A DNA stretch of 38,418 bases from Trichodesmium sp. MAG_R02 (GCA_023356605.1 JAKQYE010000026.1:1-38418), one strand, 5' to 3'; positions 1 to 9,185 are shown, numbered from the stretch's first letter. A program made the numbers and translations. Notes: generated from the letters alone by a model not told the origin.

Positions 1-706
1 CGCTCTCAATTATTTCTATTTTTCAGTGATTAAATTCACTGGAGACAGAGGAACATTGCCTGATTTAGTTAGCGTAATTATTACACTAACTATTTTTTCT
101 TTTTGTCCAAAGTCCAATCACATAATTCTGCAAGAGTTACGTCTGGATATTTTGGCATAAGTTGTTTTCAATTCTTATCTGCATTTGTCAGATGGCAAAA
201 CCTTGGTTTCCTGCGTTTTAAATGAAATATTCAGTCCAGGAAATAGCTTTTTTTGACTCGTCTTCGACCTAATATTTAGTCAAATACTTCAGGACTTGCT
301 CACGCTTCACCTAGATCAAACCTATATAGAAGCTTGCTGGTATTTGCCCTCACCCTCAGGAGGTGCCAGTCCGTAAGTCCTGTACCTATAAACGTTTATA
401 AATAATAACTGGGACTTACGCAGGCAAACTGAGAAACCCGGTTTCTCGTAGATATTTATGTGTTAAAAACAATGATTTACTGTCAAAACCTGGTTTCTTT
501 GCGTAAGTCCTGATAACATCACCCATTTTAAATATTTATAAATATAGCACTACTCATTTAGGGCGCGGACATTGCTCAGAGACACTTGCGAAACATTTGG
601 GAATCTAAAACTAATTTAGAGATTATCCTTAAATTTTGACTTTTAACTTTTGATTTGCATGTAGCGCTATAATTTTAATCATAGAAAATAACCAGGAAAA
701 TAGACT
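1..706. other. Gene-free stretch with dispersed repeats
   Basis: I see no convincing coding sequence here. It contains the GGACTTACGCA repeat element at 412-513 and a short fragment of the same family near 371-382 (cgtaagtcctg). The last 100 bases before the gene at 707 are AT-rich and may hold its promoter, but no clear -35/-10 pair stands out. Confidence 0.5.
412..513. repeat. GGACTTACGCA hairpin repeat, copy 1
   Basis: The element is bounded by an exact 11-base inverted repeat: GGACTTACGCA at 412-422 and TGCGTAAGTCC at 500-510. Inside is a second near-perfect palindrome, GAGAAACC-C-GGTTTCTC, at about 431-447. A close copy lies at 38267-38350 and a fragment at 9590-9626, so it is a dispersed MITE-like family. 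It carries no coding capacity. Confidence 0.75.
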
Positions 707-979
707 ATGAAAATTGATATTGATATAATGACTCGCTATTTACACAGAATGCGCAATCAACCAGGATGGGATTCTCTTAATGAGGTTGCCACATCTTTAA
801 ATATGGATAGAGCTACATCTAGGCGCTACACAAAAACAGCAGAGGAATGGGAATTAATTGAGCGTCAACAGTTAGAAAATCAACCTACTAAAATTCAAGC
901 CACTCAGAAATTAATGAAATTAGAGCCTGGAGAAGTTAGAAAAATTGTACAGGCAAATTTTCAGGAATTTAAGTTTTAG
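707..979 (+). CDS. Small putative winged-helix/HTH protein
   Basis: This is a 90-residue protein that I cannot assign to a named family. Residues about 20-50 (DSLNEVATSLNMDRATSRRY) look like a helix-turn-helix or MarR/GntR-style recognition segment, followed by a short basic/charged tail, so DNA binding is possible. The ATG at 707 is preceded by a plausible Shine-Dalgarno (ccagga, about 692-697). It stands alone, with repeats upstream and non-coding sequence downstream. Other possibilities are an antitoxin or a fragment of a larger regulator. That it is a gene is fairly likely; the function is inference. Confidence 0.6.
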   Translation: MKIDIDIMTRYLHRMRNQPGWDSLNEVATSLNMDRATSRRYTKTAEEWELIERQQLENQPTKIQATQKLMKLEPGEVRKIVQANFQEFKF

Positions 980-1557
980 AAATTGATATTTTACTGAGAA
1001 AAATGGGCTAATATTGAGATAATTTTGAATTTGATAGTTTTGGAACAGAGGCGACAGATATTTATTATGCAACACTCAAAAAGTTTGCCATTTATTCTTG
1101 GAATACGGAAAAAAGGTAGGTAAGGTGATTATACTAAATCCTATTTATAAAGTAACCTGAGTTCGAAATTAGCTAAACTCCAGATTTTAAGATTTTATCA
1201 TCCTTAGCTCTGAGTAATACTAGTTGTTAGAATGAGTTACAAAATTGCCTTAAATCGAACTGACGTTCAAGTCTACTTTTGTGTAGATAATCATATCAGG
1301 AGATAGTTACAGAGAATTTTGAAAAAGAATATGCATTGAGGGAGTGAATTGGGTATTACAATTAAATATATAGTAATCCTATCTGAAGAGTAAAATAAAT
1401 GGGTGGCTAGAAGGCAAGATAAAAGAGGCAGAAATAACAAGATTTGGAGCTATTTTTTAAGACAGCATGTAATTTTAAATGCCGGATTTATGATTGCTAT
1501 ATTAGATAATATTTGGTCAAATATTTATAATAAAAAAACTTCCCTAATTATTGATGA
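980..1557. other. Non-coding stretch, nothing recognised
   Basis: Frames on both strands are broken by frequent stops. A 61-codon GTG-start frame at 1403-1588 has no recognisable motif and runs into the opposite-strand gene, so I do not call it. No repeat of the families seen elsewhere in the window was spotted here. Confidence 0.4.
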
Positions 1558-1854
1558 TTATTTATCAAGAACACTACAAATAAATTGACCTGCACCATTA
1601 GATTCAAACTTCACAATTCTACCATTTTTTTTTATTTTCTGTTGAGTGCGACAATTATAAATTTCTAATGGTTTTCTAACATCATTGATACTAACTTCTG
1701 CTCGATATTCCCAATAGTTTTTAGCACTACGTTTAATACTGAGAATACAAATTCTATTTTCCTTGTAGTTACGGCAAAAAGATGCTACTGCAGGTTGGGC
1801 AGCAGTAAAGAACAATATTAATAAAGCGATTGGCAGAATAATGTATTTCCGCAT
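1558..1854 (-). CDS. Small secreted cysteine-containing protein
   Basis: The product is 98 residues with a clear Sec signal peptide: a short basic start (MRKY), a hydrophobic core at residues 5-19, and a likely cleavage after AVA at residue 25. The mature part is about 73 residues, basic, with four cysteines (C27, C36, C68, C93) that could form two disulfides, consistent with a periplasmic or lumenal location. I do not recognise the family. It is monocistronic, pointing away from the RTX relic. The signal peptide makes it a real gene; no function can be given. Confidence 0.7.
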   Translation of the reverse strand: MRKYIILPIALLILFFTAAQPAVASFCRNYKENRICILSIKRSAKNYWEYRAEVSINDVRKPLEIYNCRTQQKIKKNGRIVKFESNGAGQFICSVLDK

Positions 1855-2029
1855 TTTTAAATTTTTTTGTAATATTAAATCTACTTAGGAGTAGAGTTCT
1901 ATAATAAGGTAGGATTAGTTGAGGTGGAGGTTATACCAATGGTAAAAAAATGCTATACTTATGTGAAACTTCAACTATTAAGTGATTAACATAGGCAGAA
2001 GAACTTTTTCGATCATTAGCACCTCAGGA

Positions 2030-2320
2030 GAATATAAATTATTCACATTTTTTAGGGATATTGCATACAATGTCCCCACCTACTCCGACTCTACCCTCAG
2101 GTTTAGGGATGAGTCCCCATATCAAGAAAGTATAGTACAAATTACTACTTTGACTACTGCAAACAATCCATCCCCCTGATGTAGCAGCATCATTATCATC
2201 ATTAACAACGGCAAAATTATCTTGTATATCTTCTGTTGTATTAAATTTGGTAAAAGTTACAGCTCCAAGTTCGATTAAATCTTCTGATGCATTAAAATCA
2301 GTTATTCTCTAATATCTACT
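2030..2320 (-). pseudogene. Relic of RTX/hemolysin-type Ca-binding protein C-terminus
   Basis: Reading the minus strand from about 2297 gives TDFNASEDLIELG, then DNFAVVNDDNDAA and GGWIVCSSQSSNLYY. This pattern (I-x-DF-N-x-x-EDLI-x-L followed by a residual Ca-loop-like stretch) is typical of the C-terminal secretion region of RTX-type calcium-binding proteins in cyanobacteria. Upstream codons DEVDIRE are in a different frame, so there is at least one frameshift. The 3' end runs into the palindromic repeat at 2053-2077 and then a stop. No start, no Ca-binding nonapeptide array and no full domain remain. Confidence 0.55.
2053..2077. repeat. Small palindromic dispersed repeat (GGGATnTTGCATACAAnnTCCC), copy 1
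   Basis: The sequence tagggatattgcatacaatgtcccc is an imperfect palindrome with arms GGGAtATTG / CAATgTCCC. Related copies occur at 3690-3715, inside the mini-element at 10781-10836, in tnpB at 21110-21135, and in degenerate form at 35865-35891. It resembles the small dispersed repeats known from other filamentous cyanobacteria. Confidence 0.7.
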
Positions 2321-2345
2321 TCATCGAGGAGGAGACTGCTATAGT

Positions 2346-3248
2346 ATGTTCAATCAAAACTATTTAAAACCAGGTGACTTATTACAAGTTATTTCACCCA
2401 GTGGCTGTTTGAGAGAGTTGGATGCTCTCAAAAGAGGAATACAAATTTGGCGATCGCATGGCTATCAAGTGGAACTCACTCCTAACTATGACGAGCAGTG
2501 GGGTTATTTAGCAGGTACAGATGAAAGTCGCTGTAGTCAATTGGTGGCAGCTATTAATAATGAAAATTGTCGTGGTATTCTCTGCTCTAGGGGTGGTTAT
2601 GGTGCTACTCGTATACTAGAAAACTGGCAAGGCCTCAATAATTGTTCATCGTCCACTCCTAAATGGTTGATTGGTTTTTCCGATGTTACAGCTCTACTCT
2701 GGACTTTTAGTAAGATGGGCTTTCTCTCCATTCATGGTCCATTATTGGCTACTTTATCTGCCGAACCAGAGTGGTCAATTCAACGACTATTTGATTTGGT
2801 AGAGGGTCGTCCCCTTGCACCTATAAAAGGAAATGGTTGGGGTGGTGGCCAAGCAAAGGGATATTTAATGCCAGCAAACTTGACTGTAGCTAGTCATTTA
2901 TTAGGCACTAAGTATCAACCAGATTTGAGTGGGACAATTTTAGCTTTAGAAGATGTGAATGAAGCTCCTTACCGCATTGACCGAATGTTGACTCAGTGGG
3001 GCATGGCAGGTCTATTAGAACAGGTTAAAGGTATTGCTCTGGGGCGGTTTAGTCAGTGTTCCTCTGGGGTAATGAATCATACCGAGTTTACTGTTGAGGA
3101 AGTATTGCGCGATCGCTTAGGGAATCTAAATATTCCTATTGTCTCTGAACTTCCCTTTGGCCATGATAGCCCCAATGCAGCTTTACCTGTAGGAATGGAG
3201 GCCAGTCTTGATGGAGATGAAGGTATTCTAGAAATTAAGGGGAATTGA
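2346..3248 (+). CDS. LD-carboxypeptidase (peptidase S66 family)
   Basis: The 300-residue product has the length and motif order of muropeptide LD-carboxypeptidases (LdcA/MccF, S66), which remove the terminal D-Ala from tetrapeptide stems during peptidoglycan recycling. The nucleophile is S112 in IGFSDVTAL, the glutamate is E202 in ALEDVNEAPYRIDRML, and the histidine is H273 in FGHDSPNAALPVG. This spacing is close to that of the E. coli enzyme. The N-terminal KPGDLLQVISPSG is the usual first strand. There is no signal peptide, so it is cytoplasmic. ATG 2346 follows a strong gaggagga ribosome site. The stop codon TGA (3246-3248) lies inside the TTGACATCCTCC end of an IS605-derived element, so the native last few residues may have been replaced. 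MccF-like immunity proteins are an alternative within the same family. Confidence 0.92.
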   Translation: MFNQNYLKPGDLLQVISPSGCLRELDALKRGIQIWRSHGYQVELTPNYDEQWGYLAGTDESRCSQLVAAINNENCRGILCSRGGYGATRILENWQGLNNCSSSTPKWLIGFSDVTALLWTFSKMGFLSIHGPLLATLSAEPEWSIQRLFDLVEGRPLAPIKGNGWGGGQAKGYLMPANLTVASHLLGTKYQPDLSGTILALEDVNEAPYRIDRMLTQWGMAGLLEQVKGIALGRFSQCSSGVMNHTEFTVEEVLRDRLGNLNIPIVSELPFGHDSPNAALPVGMEASLDGDEGILEIKGN

Positions 3249-3500
3249 CATCCTCCACGGTCATTAGGCACGGGAATTCCTATCGAGCCGTAGCTCCGAA
3301 GCGGGTTGACGTTTCACAAGCTGCCGCTACTTTGGCAGTAGTCTTACACTTGCCGACCCGTCCGTTTTTTGTCTCGGCATGTCCACTCGGGACCAATATA
3401 TTTCTTGTGAACTCAAAAGCAAGAAGGACAAAACCTTGTGGAAAACAATCAACTAATAAAGTCGCCCGCTTATGGGCGAGGTTTTAAACCCAATTTTTCG
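3245..3500 (-). mobile_element. IS200/IS605-derived mini-element, copy 1 (tnpB internally deleted)
   Basis: Read on the minus strand, this 256-bp unit starts with a left end (cgaaaaattgggtttaaaacc, hairpin cgcccataagcgggcg, then ttagttgatt). It jumps to the 3' tail of tnpB (agaaatatattggtc... to about acttgtgaaacgtcaac) and finishes with a right end closing in GGAGGATGTCAA. The same ends flank the longer tnpB element at 20421-21802. A second deletion derivative with the same junction lies at 6474-6716. A frame at 3245-3487 on the plus strand is not coding. The unit may be mobilised in trans by a TnpA, and it keeps the region that in active elements yields the TnpB guide (omega) RNA. Confidence 0.8.
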
Positions 3501-3689
3501 GTAATTTGAATTCTACTACTGTGAGGTTTGGTGATGGTAGTTAACTAACTTTTTCAGATCAAATCCGGTTGAATACTTATTGTATAGTCGGGGGTGGAGT
3601 TCCGGGGAGTCCTTGAGAAGTTGAGGTCATACAGAATTAATTATATACTAACTCCCATTCTGGTAAGGTACAAAGTTTGCTTGTTTTAG

Positions 3690-3715
3690 TAGGGATGCTG
3701 CATACAACATCCTTA
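3690..3715. repeat. Small palindromic dispersed repeat, copy 2
   Basis: The sequence tagggatgctgcatacaacatcctta has arms AGGATGcTG / CAaCATCCT and differs from the other copies by a few bases. It sits in non-coding DNA. Confidence 0.7.
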
Positions 3716-4161
3716 AAAAGTAGCAATTTGGAAAATAGGGTATGGATAGAGAAGAAAAAAACTGTACCGACCGTGCCTTGAGCAACCCTATATAATTTAA
3801 TTCCAAATCAGAAGTTGGATGTTTCTAACCTGAATTATTCACAATACTGAGGAAAAAGCCCTCAGATGTTTATGACTCAACAATATAGTATAAGTTTGTA
3901 TAAAGTTTGAATAATAATGATGGTTTTTTCCCTAAAAAATAAGTTATTTTTACCCCAGCAAAACCAAATAATTATTTGAGGCATAATCCTTTTATGAGTT
4001 TAAATGTATTTTTGCTTTTTTCATATTAGTTTCTAAATCATGTGACTGTACTGAATAGCAAAATTTTTCTGACCCTGTTTTCTCCTTTTTGTTAGCAATC
4101 TGACTACTTTCGTGCCTGACTCTTTAATTTATATACAACGGTTTAACTAAATTCAATAGAC

Positions 4162-4190
4162 TTGACATTACACTCTTTTTAAGGTATAGT
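4162..4190 (+). promoter_or_regulatory. Sigma-70 type promoter
   Basis: TTGACA (4162-4167) is separated by exactly 17 bases from TATAGT (4185-4190). Transcription would start near 4197 and give a leader of about 310 nt before the ATPase start at 4507. It is the best consensus promoter I noticed in the window. Confidence 0.6.
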
Positions 4191-4506
4191 TTGCTGTTTG
4201 TATTAATTTATATAAATTTAAAAACAATAGCTCTCATTAGAGCATAATTATTAATTTTGGTGTAAGCTTTTTGGTTACTGGTAGGGATATATTCTAATCT
4301 CTATTCTTAGGAAAACTGACTAAAAAATCAATTGTCAAATCTCAAATCTATGATGAATGACTAAAAAATAAGGTTTTAAGCCCGTCCTTAAAGGGTAATG
4401 AAGAAACTAAACTTCAGTATTTCCAGCCTCTGACTTCAGCAGTTGGTACTGATAACTTATAACTAATAATTAATTGATAACTGAAATGACATCTGGCACC
4501 TGAAAA

Positions 4507-6336
4507 ATGACTAATCAACAAACTCTCAGGCGGAAACTCTTAGACTTAGACAACAGTAACTACAAAGCCTACAGAGATATTCAAGGTAGTTACGAATTTC
4601 CTGACTTTACCCTAATTATTGACCATGTTCAGGGAGATCCCTTTGCCGCCCCTAGTAAGCTTCGGGTACAGGTGCCATATACAGTGGCTGGCTTTCCTCC
4701 AGAACTTTATAAAAATCCCATTCGGGAAATGGCCTTGCGAGATTTCCTAACTCGTAAATTTGATAGACTGGCCTATGAAGTCAGTGGACGTCGTGGCACT
4801 GGCAAGAGTGGGATGATAGCAATTACGAAAATGGGGCAGGAAGTTCTAGAACGAACATCAGCATACCTAATTAAGTTAGCTCCCCCAGCTCCTAAACCCG
4901 CTCCTGGTTCAAACCCAGCTTTAGAAAGGGCAAAACCTATAAAATTAAGCAGTCAAAAGGGTGTAGAAGTTCGATTAATAGTAGGATTACCTGCTGGTGG
5001 TCGTCGGATTTTAGGTAGGCAAGCAGCAGAAATGCTTTGTGATGATCTCCCATATATTGTTCACCGGAGTCTCAAATATGAACAATTAGATGGTGATGTT
5101 TGCCGCCATCATGTAGAAACTGTAGAAGATACAGATTGGTTACGGAAACAGTTGCCAGAAAAAAATTTAGTGGCCTTTGTGGCTAATGGGGCAATTTTAC
5201 CCCGCCAGAGTGGAGTTGATGATCGCCCTTTATCATCTGAGGAAGTAGTACCATTTAAGTCCCCTCCTTCTCTGGAAGTAGAATTTGAATGTCCAAATCA
5301 AGGTAAAATTTATGGTATGGGAATTCCTAAGGGGGTGACATTAATTGTTGGTGGTGGTTACCATGGTAAGTCGACTCTCCTTAAAGCAATTGAACGAGGG
5401 GTTTATAATCATGTTCCTGGTGATGGACGTGAATTTGTAGTGACAGATCCAGCAGCAATTAAAATTAGAGCTGAGGATGGCCGTAGTGTTGCTGGTGTAG
5501 ATATTTCTCCTTTTATTAATCAGTTGCCTAAAGGTCGTTCGACTACTCAGTTTACTACTGAAAATGCTAGTGGTAGTACATCTCAAGCTGCAAATATTAT
5601 GGAAGCTTTGGAGGCTGGTCTGGGAAATAGTAATTCTGAAGAAACTGCAACTACTGCTACTCCCCCTGTGTTGTTAGTGGATGAAGATACAGCAGCTACT
5701 AATTTTATGATTCGCGATCGCAGAATGCAAGAACTTATTGCTAAAGAACGGGAACCAATTACGCCTTTTATTGATAAAGTACGACAGTTATATACGGATT
5801 ATCAAGTCTCAACTATTTTAGTGATGGGTGGTAGTGGTGACTATTTTGAGATGGCAGATAAAATCATTGCCATGGAAAATTTCCAAGGGCAAGAAGTTAC
5901 AGAAAAAGCTAAGGAGATTGCCGAAAAATACGCTACTGGTCGTAGTGCTGAAGGTGGTGAAAAATTTGGTGAAATCCGAAGGCGAATACCACTACCAGCA
6001 AGTCTAGACCCTAGTCGTGGGCGACGAGATGTGCGTTTAAAAGTGCGGGATGTTGATGAAGTAGTGTTTGGGAGTGAAGATGTTGACCTTTCTGCAGTGG
6101 AACAATTGGTGAGTAAAGACCAACTAAAGGCAATTGGTGTTGCTATGGTTTATGCTAAAAAACAATATATGGATGGTAATCGCACATTATTAGAAATTAT
6201 TGATGCTGTCATGGCAGATATTGAATCTAAAAGTTTGGATGTTTTAGTTCCTTTTCCACAAGGAGATTTAGCTCTATTCCGACCTTTTGAATTGTTGGCA
6301 GCTATAAATCGTCTGCGAACTTTGAAAGTTAAATAA
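4507..6336 (+). CDS. Predicted ABC-class P-loop ATPase (COG3044 type)
   Basis: The 609-residue protein matches the widely conserved predicted ATPase of the ABC class. Walker A is GGGYHGKST (282-290), Walker B is VLLVDED (about 388-394) and a signature-like ASGSTSQ lies at 354-360. An N-terminal domain precedes the ATPase core and carries a second glycine-rich loop, GRRGTGKSG (94-102), which is typical of this family. The closest studied relative I know is trypanosomal MRB1590, an RNA-editing accessory ATPase, so RNA binding is a reasonable guess. The bacterial role is unknown. It is cytoplasmic, with no transmembrane segment, and stands alone. A consensus promoter lies 320 bases upstream. Residues 125-150 are a Pro/Ala-rich linker. 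Confidence 0.88.
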   Translation: MTNQQTLRRKLLDLDNSNYKAYRDIQGSYEFPDFTLIIDHVQGDPFAAPSKLRVQVPYTVAGFPPELYKNPIREMALRDFLTRKFDRLAYEVSGRRGTGKSGMIAITKMGQEVLERTSAYLIKLAPPAPKPAPGSNPALERAKPIKLSSQKGVEVRLIVGLPAGGRRILGRQAAEMLCDDLPYIVHRSLKYEQLDGDVCRHHVETVEDTDWLRKQLPEKNLVAFVANGAILPRQSGVDDRPLSSEEVVPFKSPPSLEVEFECPNQGKIYGMGIPKGVTLIVGGGYHGKSTLLKAIERGVYNHVPGDGREFVVTDPAAIKIRAEDGRSVAGVDISPFINQLPKGRSTTQFTTENASGSTSQAANIMEALEAGLGNSNSEETATTATPPVLLVDEDTAATNFMIRDRRMQELIAKEREPITPFIDKVRQLYTDYQVSTILVMGGSGDYFEMADKIIAMENFQGQEVTEKAKEIAEKYATGRSAEGGEKFGEIRRRIPLPASLDPSRGRRDVRLKVRDVDEVVFGSEDVDLSAVEQLVSKDQLKAIGVAMVYAKKQYMDGNRTLLEIIDAVMADIESKSLDVLVPFPQGDLALFRPFELLAAINRLRTLKVK

Positions 6337-6337
6337 T

Positions 6338-6372
6338 TAGAAAATACAAAAATCAGAATGATTGATTTTCTA
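6338..6372 (+). terminator. Possible weak terminator hairpin after the ATPase gene
   Basis: TAGAAAAT (6338-6345) pairs with ATTTTCTA (6365-6372) just after the stop codon, with ATCA/TGAT inside the loop. The stem is AT-rich and has no long T-tract, so termination is uncertain. Confidence 0.3.
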
Positions 6373-6473
6373 GTATTCCCTAAGTATTTCTTCGAGAATA
6401 TCAGAGTTAATTTTGGGTATCAGTTGTCAGTTATTAGTTATAAAAAAAGATAGAGACTTAACTTTGACATCCT

Positions 6474-6716
6474 CCCCGGCCTAAAGGCCCGGGGAAAAAA
6501 CTGGGCCGTAGCCCCTCGGCGGGTTGACATCTCACAGGCTGCTCCTACTTTGGCAGTAGTCTTATGGTGGCCGACTTGTCAGTTGTTTGTCTGGTGTAAG
6601 CCCACCCGCGACTAATATATTTCTTGGGAACTAAAAAGCAAGAAGGACATAACCTGTAGAAAAAAATCAACTAAAAAGTCGCCCTAGAAGGGCGAAGCTT
6701 TAAACCCAATTTTTCG
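6474..6716 (-). mobile_element. IS200/IS605-derived mini-element, copy 2 (tnpB internally deleted)
   Basis: This is a 243-bp unit with the same architecture as the one at 3245-3500. On the minus strand it has the left end cgaaaaattgggtttaaag with hairpin CGCCCttctaGGGCG and ttagttgatttttt. It then joins directly to caagaaatatattagtcgcgg (the tnpB 3' tail). The right end has the hairpin CCCCGGGCC-TTTA-GGCCGGGG and terminal GGAGGATGTCAA. The hairpins are better preserved than in copy 1, suggesting a younger insertion. Its right end is closest to that of the tnpB element at 20421-21802. Confidence 0.82.
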
Positions 6717-6735
6717 ATAAATTGTAATTTTTAAC

Positions 6736-7890
6736 TCACCTTGTGTGACTTCTATTTAACTGCTCTAAAGCCCATTTTGCTATTTTCTCAACTTCTGGAT
6801 CTGGATCATACTCTGCTTGTCGCAAGAGGTTGGTTACTTGAATGATCAACTCATACATTCGCATTAAATCTCGGATAGCATTTTTTCTGACTTCTGCATT
6901 ATCATTCTGAAGTGATATTACTAAAGCTCTGCTCATTGGTTTTAATGTTTTAGTACCAATTTCTGAGAGAGTTGCTAAAATTAAACTTTGCTGTTTAGAA
7001 TCAGAATCTATGAGTAAGTTGACTAATGGTTGAACAGCTCTAGAATCTCCTTTTTGACCAAGCTCCCAAATAGCTTTATGGCGTTTATTCGGGTCGAAGT
7101 TTTGCAATTCATTAATCAACTTCTCAACAATATTAACCTGAGGCAAAGGATAATTGTTTGGCTGAATAATATTGTCAAAGTTAGACTCTTGAACAATATA
7201 ATTTTTGTCAGTTGCTGTTGATAAATTTAGTTCAGTTTCTGCTTGTTCAGAATTATTATATTCTTGGGTATCCATAGAATAATTACTATCAACTATAGGA
7301 AATGTTTCTGCTTCAATTTCTTGGTCTTGATGATCTAATTTGGAGCTATTCTGGGAAATCGGTACATAAGCATTTTCCCCTGAATTTCCTTGTAATGCAG
7401 GAACAAAAGAATCTAGAGAATTTTCAGTATTAGCCACAGAATAGTTTTCGGAAGATACTGATAAGTTTCGGTTATTTACTTCAGAATAGTTAGTTTTATT
7501 ATCAGCTGAAGTTGCTTTTGATGTTTCCTCTGGATCTAAATCTTGAGGTTGATTATCGTCAAAAAGCTTGAGTAAAATGAATACTGCTGTGGCTGTGACT
7601 ATAACAGATATTATACTCAAAAGAAATAGTGTTTTTCGCTCCGCTAGAACCTTGAGTATGGAACGAATTGGTCTAGGTACTTTGGTTTTTAAGTCACTAT
7701 TTTGAGCAATATACAGATGAACTAGAGAATTAATTTGATGAGATTGTTTGAGATTTTCTGTTTTTGTTAAGGCACGATTGCTAAATTCCCATGTGCTAGA
7801 ATCATCAATTATTGCTCTACTTGGAGTTGGAGAAAAGCAAAAGAAAGTCAACCATATAATAATAAAAAAAGTGGATTTGTAGTTGAGCAT
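6736..7890 (-). CDS. Secreted or membrane-anchored HEAT-repeat protein
   Basis: The product has 384 residues. Residues 5-25 form a signal-peptide-like hydrophobic segment (FFIIIWLTFFCF, then PSRA). A strong transmembrane helix lies at about 88-109, followed by a long acidic Asn/Ser/Glu-rich linker (111-250). The C-terminal 125 residues contain HEAT/PBS-lyase-type helical repeats (for example KRHKAIWELGQKGDSRAVQPLVNLL and EVRKNAIRDLMRMYELI). HEAT repeats mediate protein binding; in cyanobacteria some act in phycobilisome chemistry, but nothing here indicates lyase activity. The gene is monocistronic, with its 3' end 20 bp from the mini-element. The topology (two hydrophobic segments) is inferred, and the partner is unknown. 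Confidence 0.75.
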   Translation of the reverse strand: MLNYKSTFFIIIWLTFFCFSPTPSRAIIDDSSTWEFSNRALTKTENLKQSHQINSLVHLYIAQNSDLKTKVPRPIRSILKVLAERKTLFLLSIISVIVTATAVFILLKLFDDNQPQDLDPEETSKATSADNKTNYSEVNNRNLSVSSENYSVANTENSLDSFVPALQGNSGENAYVPISQNSSKLDHQDQEIEAETFPIVDSNYSMDTQEYNNSEQAETELNLSTATDKNYIVQESNFDNIIQPNNYPLPQVNIVEKLINELQNFDPNKRHKAIWELGQKGDSRAVQPLVNLLIDSDSKQQSLILATLSEIGTKTLKPMSRALVISLQNDNAEVRKNAIRDLMRMYELIIQVTNLLRQAEYDPDPEVEKIAKWALEQLNRSHTR

Positions 7891-8198
7891 AATGTTCTTT
7901 CAGGAGTTTTATGAGGCAGCTTTTACATTAATAGGTCATTTGAGTGATCATGACCGTGAGCTAAAGCTAGAGGTTGAAGACATTATATTTAAGGGTTATT
8001 ATAGTTTAGCTTGACCTTCGATATCATTAGTTAAAAATAGATAACATGGAAGCTTTAGCAACAAAAATACTACTTTAACGAAGGCAAAATATTTCGGCAT
8101 TTAGAGACTATATCTTGAGAAAAAGTTTTGGCAAAAGCTAATATTTATTGAGTAATGGACAGAGCAATTTTGGAGTAGACAGAATTCGGTATTAAAGC

Positions 8199-8426
8199 TT
8201 TTATAGTTAAAGAATTAGTACCGCGAAATAACCTTGTGTCATAATAGATAACCCTAAAATTCATTTAGGACAAATAGGGATAGAAGTTATTGAAAAAGTT
8301 AGGACTAGTATCATGTATTTACCTCTTGATTCACCAGAATTTTTGCCCTATAAAACTTTTGGTCAAAAGTTAAAGTTATTATCAAACTTACATTCCGCAC
8401 GTCAACATGTAGTATATCAGACATAA
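8199..8426 (+). pseudogene. IS630-family transposase relic (C-terminal part)
   Basis: Translation gives FIVKELVPR, then after a frameshift near 8236 VIIDNPKIHLGQIGIEVIEKV, IMYLPLDSPEFLPYKTFGQKLK and SARQ. This follows the IS630/DDE_3 pattern: a DN-x-x-xH catalytic block, LPPYSPEF-x-PIE-x-x-WSKLK, then SARQ. The PIE glutamate is missing and the reading frame is broken, so it is inactive. No terminal inverted repeats were identified around it. Confidence 0.65.
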
Positions 8427-9185
8427 TATTGAAAGCCTTGCCTGATAATAACTCTGAAGTTTGTAAGTAAAAATACATATTACAACGACTATTGATAGTT
8501 ATCAGCAATAACAGAGGCTATAATCTACCTTATTCGTTAAAAACACCCTTGTAGTATACTTGAAGTGCGGGAAGTGGGATCAAAAAAATTAAAGCAAAAA
8601 AAGACAAATATTTAATAGACTTTATTACCTTAGCTATATTGTAAGTTATCCAAAAAGATACTTGCAACTGGTTTACCCATTGTCGTTACTATACCCTATA
8701 ATTGTGGGAATTGCTATAATAAAAGAGTCTACTCTGCCTTCAGCACTCTACCTCCTAATTTTTACTCAAACTTTAGTGAAAAAATGCTAAAAAAAGAGGT
8801 AAGCTAATACTCATTTAAAATGCGTATTAGTAAGCTAGAACTTAGAAGGTTTTTTCCTCCAAACGAGGCATACAATCAATTTGTCATTTAAATGCACAAA
8901 AGCTTGAAGTTCATATCATGTATGCATTTTACATTAATGACTACAGCCGTGGTAGTACAATGAAAGAAAATAACTTCAGTGGCCAGACTCTCTTATTTCC
9001 ATGGATGGTTCGATCGCTTTAATCATATATTGAAGATAGCAGAATTAACTATAACTACCCTATTTAAGTTATAATATTTTGCTGGTAGTTAGGACTCATA
9101 AGTCATGATTTTAAAGGTTTTCAGTGAAAATTAACTGTGACAAAGATTATCACAACCAATTTAGGATTACTAAGCTGTCGTGCAT

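Larger units (their letters stand above)
1855..2345. other. Intergenic region with RTX relic and palindrome
   Basis: This gap holds a minus-strand relic of an RTX-like protein (about 2030-2320) and a 25-base palindromic repeat (2053-2077). Just before 2346 is a strong Shine-Dalgarno (gaggagga, about 2325-2332) for the LD-carboxypeptidase gene. A 65-codon plus-strand frame at 1982-2179 is antisense to the relic and is not called. Confidence 0.5.
3501..4506. other. Long leader/intergenic stretch before the ABC-class ATPase
   Basis: I found no gene in about 1 kb. It contains one palindromic repeat (3690-3715) and a well-formed sigma-70 type promoter at 4162-4190. It also has a weak IS605-left-end-like segment near 4370-4400 (aaggttttaagcccgtccttaaaggg). 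The remainder is AT-rich with stops in all frames. Confidence 0.5.

Noticed and set aside
1403-1588. 61-codon GTG-start frame
   Set aside because: No domain, no good ribosome site, and it overlaps the end of the better-supported minus-strand secreted protein gene.
3245-3487. 80-codon plus-strand frame
   Set aside because: It lies antisense to the IS605-derived mini-element; its sequence is explained by the tnpB tail and right end on the other strand.
8311-8508. 65-codon minus-strand frame
   Set aside because: Mostly antisense to the IS630 relic at 8199-8426; the relic reading is supported by several family motifs in order.
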